Source: Euperipatoides rowelli (Eukaryota > Onychophora > Udeonychophora > Euonychophora > Peripatopsidae). Taken from it: a stretch of 14,292 nt of DNA. The position numbers were made by a program, and so were the translations under genes. Positions 8,959-14,292 of the stretch are shown one piece after another. Under the pieces are notes generated by a model. The model was given only the letters and a program-made list of their open reading frames with translations. It was not told where the DNA came from and did no database searches. Each line of letters starts with the position of its first letter. Within the stretch, counting starts at the first letter, position 1. The stretch lies in assembly GCA_003024985.2 (NCBI GenBank), contig PXIH01S0003938.1; one strand, written 5' to 3'.

Positions 8959-10170
8959 CTTGGAAGATGGTTTGCCCATTTACTATAATTAACAAACTTC
9001 CAAATACCTTGTTTTTCAGTCTTGCAGGTTTCAGCTTCAACTGCAGGTTTAATAGCATATGGGACTAGTCTAGGCTTGTAAAATACTGGGTTTGCAGATT
9101 TCTCTTTACCTATTGTAGCCTTTAACTTTTTTATAGGTTCAAAACTGGTTTTAAAAAGACTGCATTCTTCTTCTAGAAGTGTGTTTACACTTTCATTACC
9201 TTTTAACTCAATTCCCATTTTAATTTCACTCAATGAAAAGATTTTGTACCATTCTACGCTAAATGTTTTTATGCCGTCCTTGCCAAATAATGAGGGTTTA
9301 TTTCCCTTTACTACTATGAAATTATTTTTTTCAATTTGGCCCTCATACATGACTGGCAATACGACTTGTCCTATTATTTCTATTTTCTTTGTGTTGTAGT
9401 CTAACATTTGACTCAACAATTTCTACATGTTGCAAAAATTTACTTAAGCCAGGACTCACCAATTGTTGACATGTCTGCTGCCGTATCTAGTATCATGTTC
9501 AAATGATACCCTTCAATAATTACTGGCATGGTATAGTCTGGCAGCCTTGTATGCTTAGGATTTACTGTGTAGAGAGAAAATGGGTCACACATTTATCTTT
9601 GTTTTCATAAGACTGTTTTAAACCATCATCCTCCTGATCAGATGATCCTTTCACTAATCTTGCAGCCTATTCTTTGCTTTGTGCTTTGCCTGATCTGCAA
9701 ACCGGAGCAATATGGCCATTTTATTTTTGACATTTAAAACATTTTGCATTAATGTACCTGCAGTTGTCTGCTGCATGAAGCACTTTCTTTGACTATTTAA
9801 CATAGGTCATTAACTTGTTTACCTTTTTTTTAAGCACTGTATGTACTACCTGTATGTACATTTATATCACTTGTACTTTTTTTCTGTTAACTCCATTGCT
9901 AATGCTATCTCAGATGCTTTAGTTAATGTTAATCCTTTCTTTGCCAATAATCGTCTTTGAGTTGCCTCACAATTCATTCCGCAGAAAAGTCTGTCACGTA
10001 TGGCTTCATCAAAAAAACACCCAAAGTCACACGTGGATGCTAAATGCTTTAAATCTACAATGTATGATGCTATCATCTCAACCTGGATTTTCAGGAAATT
10101 AATGATCATTCGGAAAGTGATTTTTTGGGGGGAGGGGGGAGTATTCCCAATTCTATTCTCAAAAGACATT
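8957..10170 (-). pseudogene. Ty3/Gypsy-class retrotransposon fragment, gag to start of pol, broken
   Basis: Four pieces follow in gag-pol order on the minus strand. (1) Gag core, about 10120-9867, with LKHLASTCDFG, IRDRLFCGM, RRLLAKKGLT and ALAMEL, typical of K02A2.6-like Gypsy elements. (2) A CCHC zinc knuckle, CFKCQK then NGHIAPVC, at 9741-9697, broken by an in-frame TAA at 9723-9721. (3) An aspartic protease site, LDTAAD at 9490-9473, where the family has DTG or DSG, so the catalytic Gly is replaced. (4) The protease-RT linker, 9419-8960, with PSLFGKDGI and FYKPRLVPYAI. The pieces occupy different frames (gag, knuckle and protease all differ), with stops between, so the copy is inactive. 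No LTR, primer-binding site or RT palm is present. The fragment ends where the 54-bp tandem array begins. It sits in the 1.9-kb DCAF12 intron. Confidence 0.88.
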
Positions 10171-10314
10171 ATTTGTATGCCAATTTATGTGGATAACCTT
10201 AATAAATTCATAAGTAATTCTTCCACATCACATTTACTAAAATTTATTGTCGATTGATAAAAAAAAGTAAATAATTTTTTTTATTAAAAAGATACTTTTA
10301 AGGATTTGACTTAC

Positions 10315-10474
10315 CACAATTTCTTTCGAGTGAGGGAACTATATTACAAGCAGTCAAAGTTCTTGGATCAATGAAAGAAACATGTGATTTAGATCCCACT
10401 GCGTATATACTACAATCATTTGGCATAGCTAAACAAACATTTTCCATACAATATTCAAGCTTTTCAAATGATTT
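10315..10474 (-). CDS. DCAF12: DCAF12 orthologue, internal WD40 exon (third from the end)
   Basis: This exon encodes 53 codons plus one base of a WD40 beta-propeller. It begins in phase 0 after a pyrimidine-rich acceptor (TTTTTTGTTCCAG, AG at 10476-10475). It ends at a GTAAGT donor beginning at 10314. Recognisable DCAF12 landmarks are YCMENVCLA, SIYAVGSKSHVSFIDPR and PSLERNCG, which match the vertebrate family in order and spacing from memory. The final G completes a Gly codon with the first two bases of the next exon, restoring the family string NCGIRSVSF. The family is known as a CUL4-DDB1 ubiquitin ligase receptor that recognises C-terminal acidic degrons. The role here is inferred from that. 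The preceding exon is not in the window. I looked for the expected HLW-type strand between 10475 and 14292 and did not find it. Confidence 0.93.
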
Positions 10475-11569
10475 CTGGAACAAAAAATCAAAACACACCA
10501 AAGTATATTAAAATTAATTTGGCGTACCCTGTAAATTAATAAAAGTTTTTTAAATCAATAGAATTTGACATTTTGATTAAAAAAACATTAAAAAAAAATA
10601 ACTGGAGCTTTCAAAACAATGAATACTCATTATGGTACAGTATATGTATTAATTGTATTATTTTAAACTCACAAATACAGGAAGTAACATCTTTCAAAGA
10701 TAGAATGCTCATTACTAATGTTAATCTTCTCTAAACACTCTAATAACTTATCTAAATAGTTTTTAACCCTATTATGCCCACTTGTCTAACACTACATCCC
10801 CTAAATAATTGAAAAACATCTTAATGAGACTCTAGATGTCTATCTCACGTGGTGAACAAGAGGAAATATATTTAAAATATAAAAGGACCAGAATTTTGTA
10901 TTTGATTTCTTTTTGGTATTGTTTTATAAAATTTTATTATTTTTACAATATTTATTTGGAATTTTAGTATAGTATTTAGAGTTTAGTCTTATAAACTGTT
11001 TTAGAACCAAATAAAAAGGAGAGATATTTTCAACTTCAAATTCGAAGGTAAACTAAAATATTTACCCTCTAAAATTTTATCAGGCTGATAATCTGTTCAT
11101 ATCTAAAATATTTACAGATAGAAAAAAAATATCATTTCCTATCTTAAATTTCTATAAAGGAAAAAAAAAAAAAAAAAATCTTCCTCATAAATTATTATGG
11201 GCAAATAAAAAAATAAAAAAAAAACCCTCTACCATGTATAAAATTTTAGTGGGCACCAAAAAAAAATTGACTAACATCAGATTTTATTTGTTTGTAGCTC
11301 CTCCAACTTTGTCTATAATTATATGAAAACATGAATATATCTATCCGATAGAATAGGTTATGCAAATAAACTTGTGTTAAATGTTATGACGAATACATTT
11401 TATTATTTATATTATAGTGTATTGACTCGTTTATGGAAAGGAAAAGCTAGTTTTCATTCGCGCATTGTTTACTGTTTTATTGTGACATTTACTATTTTAT
11501 ATTAAATGACATTTATAATCTGATCAACTATGATACTGTGAATAATGCAAGAAACAATCGACTTCCATT
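10475..11569. other. Upstream DCAF12 intron, first part
   Basis: Holds the acceptor for the 10474-10315 exon and long A runs (11160-11225). A TTAACCCTATTATGCCC word at 10763 looks like a lone piggyBac-type terminus, but no partner end is visible. No coding is supported. Confidence 0.55.
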
Positions 11570-11825
11570 ACATGTGCAGATCAATGCTAATTAATTCATA
11601 GAATTTGTTTTGCATGTGTGCACATTGATATAAGAATGTTGTACACATGCTTTTGAATGTCTTATTTGCTTGAAATGGCTTTTGCCACATGCAAATCAAT
11701 GCTAATTTATTCATCCTGTTTAATTTGCATGTGCACATTCTTAATGATAAAAGAATGCTGATCACATGACTTGTCTCACTTGAAATGGCTTTTGCCACTT
11801 CCAAACAAATATTAATTTTATTTAT
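11570..11825. repeat. Diverged tandem repeat, period about 110-115 bp, 2-2.5 copies
   Basis: TCAATGCTAATT occurs at 11581 and 11696, with a decayed form near 11806. TGAAATGGCTTTTGCCAC occurs at 11671 and 11781. GCATGTG and CACAT words recur in both units. The minus-strand ORF 11804-11568 spans it and has no recognisable protein similarity, so it is treated as a by-product. Confidence 0.75.
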
Positions 11826-11959
11826 GTTTTTCTAAGGTTCATCTGGCGAGAGTCAGTCCGATGAGGTTGGCCGCCCTAGGAGTATGCCATCTCTGTGTTA
11901 CAGGACTCATCATTAGCTTTATATTTATTTATTCAAGTCAGCAAGTCACTAATTAATAA

Positions 11960-12275
11960 TGTTATGATACTGTTTTGGGATAAACTGTTTAAATTCCAGC
12001 TCCAGTCTTTCTCTTTTTTTATCTTGGGTGGTGACCTCCACCTCCCACCTGGGGGGTCATCACATAGTGTCACTTAAAAAAAAAAAGTGTGGACTGTTAG
12101 GTGGATAAACTTTCTTATGCATTTTTACAGTGCAGTGCTCATACTAAGAGAATAAAACTAAAAATATTCCGCTACATTGACAACAAGTCACCAGTTACTG
12201 TAAATAACTGTTTTGGAATAAACTATTTGAATTCCAGCTCCAGTCTTTCTCTTCTTTATCTTGTGTGGTGGCCCC
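11960..12275. repeat. Spaced direct duplication (about 75 bp, 238 bp apart)
   Basis: The segment from ACTGTTTTGGGATAAACTG through AATTCCAGCTCCAGTC, TTTCTCTT and TTATCTTG at about 11968-12035 recurs at about 12206-12270 with few changes. Each copy is followed by a C-rich tract (12036-12058 and 12271-12295). The intervening sequence is not repeated. It could be the remnant of two adjacent copies of a short interspersed element; no family is recognised. Confidence 0.7.
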
Positions 12276-12299
12276 CCTCCCCCCCCCTTCCCCGGTGTT

Positions 12300-14162
12300 A
12301 ATTAAAATTTACACCAGTATATTTGACTTAAAGTATTCTTTGACCACACTCACTATTTTTGCTATTATTTTGTTGACCTGATGAAATAAGAAAGGAAGCG
12401 GATAACCTCTTCCGATTTAATTTTTCATTAGTAATTTGAATAAATTAAGACTCACTTCAAAGGGTAAGCACTGATTTTCTAAAATAATGGAAAATGAACT
12501 GTTTTGAAAAACTCAAAATATTGCTGGGACAATATGGTAGTCCAGCATTACAGAGCGGCATCCCTCCCCAGTCCATTACAACTCTGCAGTCATGCATATT
12601 AAACAAGCCTACAGTCTTGGAACATATCCTAATTGTTTAATCTTGTGATTTCCAATTACAGTATGAGGAAAACCAGAATTCCCCATGACTATAAGTTTTA
12701 AAGACATTTGCTTCATAATTGTCTTGCAATCACCGAAAAATCAGAACTTATCAAATTCCATTTTTAGAAATGTTCTAGGAAAAAAATTAATTTTTCGTAC
12801 AAGGACTGCATGCCTCCATAATGGTCTAATCTATTAATGGGTGGACATATTGCAGATCTCCATCCATATCTTGGAGATAAAAGACATTCTCCGAAGGAGA
12901 AAAAAACATCTTAGAAAAATAAGAGCGTTGATTGATAATATGCCGACACTTTACGATTAATATCTCATATAACGTGTAAAGATGTTGCCAATATACGAGT
13001 GAAAGAAAACATTGGTTGCAATAGATTTGATCAGTCTCTGATACACATATATTTATTACAGAACAATTTGCGTAAGGACATAAAACCATAATTACTAATT
13101 ATTATTGCTCTGTTAACGGGTGATCTCAATTTCTTAGATTTATTTTCTTCCACTAAAAATACTCCCTTTACAGTATTTGTGCAAATTTTTGCATAAATTC
13201 ATTGAATATTATTACTGTGAATTGCTATTTGTCAGAACAAATAAAATGACCAACATTTTCAACTGGTTCAATGTAATGGAAGGCTTAGATTTTTGCTAAG
13301 GTCCCTGTTCAAAAAACTTCAATTTTACCCCACTTTTCATGTAAATTGATTTAACAGTGAATTAATAATTTGATAGCCCATACACAGAAAGATGTAAAAC
13401 CATCCGAAAGTTAGTCATTCAATTTTTTGAGATTGTATTAAAAACTTGACAGACTATTTATTTATATGGATATGTCTAAAAATAAAAAAGGTGTAAAGGG
13501 CGGGAGGTTCTTCACTTTGGATAACTAAATTAGGCTTTTAGGGATCCAATTATCTGTGTATTTTGTTTGTTGATAACACAACAATATGAATACAATGTGA
13601 AAATAAAATAAAATTACTAAAGAATACTCTAGCCCAGTTGTAGATATTGATATACTTTTCAAAGGTTGTGATTAATGTAATACAAAATTTAGCACTAATA
13701 AATAAAACAATTTTGGAGGGAAAAAAATTAGATGAACACACTAATTTAACTTTAGATGTATATGGGTAATACAATACAATAATGTAATAATAAAAAAAAC
13801 ATTATTAGACCACCATAACTAATTTTCTAAATAATGTATTGACATCAATTCACAACAGCATATTAAAATGGGGGGAAAAAATATTCGAATTACAAATCTT
13901 CAAAATTGCAGGTAAAAGTGAAGAGCATTTAATTTGTAAAAAAGCAAGTAATAAAATTAATTTTTCATAAAATGGAAAGAAGTAATTTATAAAAAAAAAA
14001 ATGAATGTTTTTTTTTTTTTGAAGAATTTAGTTTCAAATAATTTTCTAGTACGGTAATTCCATTTTAGTTATACTGAATGTATATTGATACTAGGGTGAG
14101 AAAATATGAGATTAATACATTTGAAAAAAAAAATATTTTAAATTGTTGTAATATTTCTTGGA
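12300..14162. other. Upstream DCAF12 intron, last part in the window
   Basis: A+T-rich DNA with the unassigned frame 13089-12826 and scattered TACAGTA words (12657, 13169). The minus-strand frame 13774-13550 looks like chance. No further DCAF12 exon was found, so the intron exceeds 3.8 kb. Confidence 0.55.
12826..13089 (-). other. Unassigned 87-codon open frame in the upstream DCAF12 intron
   Basis: This ATG-initiated minus-strand frame has several cysteines near the start (CPYANC, CNQC) and FYLQDMDGDLQYVH near the end. After its stop the frame reopens briefly. I recognise no family, and no exon of DCAF12 should look like this. It could be a decayed transposon piece or chance. Confidence 0.2.
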
Positions 14163-14292
14163 TTAACCTTGCGGTCGTCGCGGTCGTAAAGTTACACGGG
14201 TAGTCGCGGGGTGTATCTGTGAGATAACATGTGTTTATTTCAAGATAAAATAGACTTTTTATATATCATTTTGTTCCTTTTTTTATCAGGAA
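14163..14292. mobile_element. Left end of a third, related TTAA element, cut by the window edge
   Basis: TTAACCTTGCGGTCGTCGCGG at 14163 has the same TTAA plus CCTT start as copies A and B, with a more G+C-rich subterminal zone (CGGTCGT repeated). After about 116 bp it reaches TTTTTATCAGGAA, the same internal box that copy A shows about 136 bp from its left end. The right end lies outside the window. It is a diverged family member rather than a close copy. Confidence 0.6.

Noticed and set aside
9181-9399. 72-codon plus-strand ORF
   Set aside because: It is antisense to the Gypsy pol fragment, which has clear family motifs on the minus strand.
8957-10170. A complete or active Gypsy retrotransposon
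   Set aside because: There are several frame changes, a stop in the zinc knuckle, an altered protease triad, no RT/RNase H/integrase and no LTRs.
10000-10257. 85-codon plus-strand ORF
   Set aside because: It is antisense to the Gypsy gag fragment and unrelated to any family.
11568-11804. 78-codon minus-strand ORF
   Set aside because: It lies wholly in the diverged 110-115-bp repeat and matches no family.
11836-11890. Hammerhead-like ribozyme suggested by GTCAGTCCGATGAGG
   Set aside because: The core should read CTGATGA with a GAAA partner; neither the exact core nor GAAA with flanking stems is present.
12826-13089. An upstream DCAF12 exon
   Set aside because: The translation has no WD40 blade features and does not fit the expected residues before the 10474 exon, and no matching splice phase was found.

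Overview
This is an A+T-rich (roughly 70% or more by eye) eukaryotic nuclear window, most likely from an arthropod or another invertebrate. The evidence is split exons with canonical GT/AG borders, long introns full of transposon relics, several minisatellites, and no bacterial-style gene packing. The species cannot be named from sequence alone. One base, at 513, is an N.

The only host gene I can support is the 3' end of a DCAF12 orthologue (DDB1- and CUL4-associated factor 12, a WD40 substrate receptor of CRL4 ubiquitin ligases). It lies on the minus strand. Three consecutive coding exons are visible: 10474-10315, 8374-8229 and 4495-4340. Their phases fit exactly (160 + 146 + 156 nt, giving 153 residues plus TGA). 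The last one ends in the family's typical C-terminus, and a poly(A) signal lies about 110 bp after the stop. Upstream exons lie beyond the right edge, so 10475-14292 is intron, and 1-4200 is downstream flank.

The 3.7-kb final intron (8228-4496) holds a decayed Jockey/CR1-like non-LTR retrotransposon on the minus strand (about 5258 to at least 7206). Its reverse transcriptase retains a YADD box, a PQG motif and a C-terminal WNxLP motif. Two copies of one TTAA-flanked, piggyBac-like non-autonomous element, in opposite orientation, lie at 5763-6379 and 7212-7757. The first is inserted inside the relic. The second is at its apparent 5' edge or also inside it. A third relative starts at 14163 and runs off the window.

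The 1.9-kb intron (10314-8375) holds a broken Ty3/Gypsy-class gag-pol fragment (about 10170-8957, minus strand). It passes abruptly into a 54-bp tandem array (8655-8958).

The downstream flank (1-4200) holds a 130-bp tandem repeat (about 2447-2903), a 47/48-bp minisatellite (3283-3612) and a cluster of inverted TTGGCACCA words. The upstream intron holds a diverged 110-115-bp repeat (11570-11825) and a 238-bp-spaced duplication (11960-12275). Across the window the word TACAGTA/TACTGTA is strikingly over-represented. I found no RNA gene, CRISPR array or complete autonomous element.
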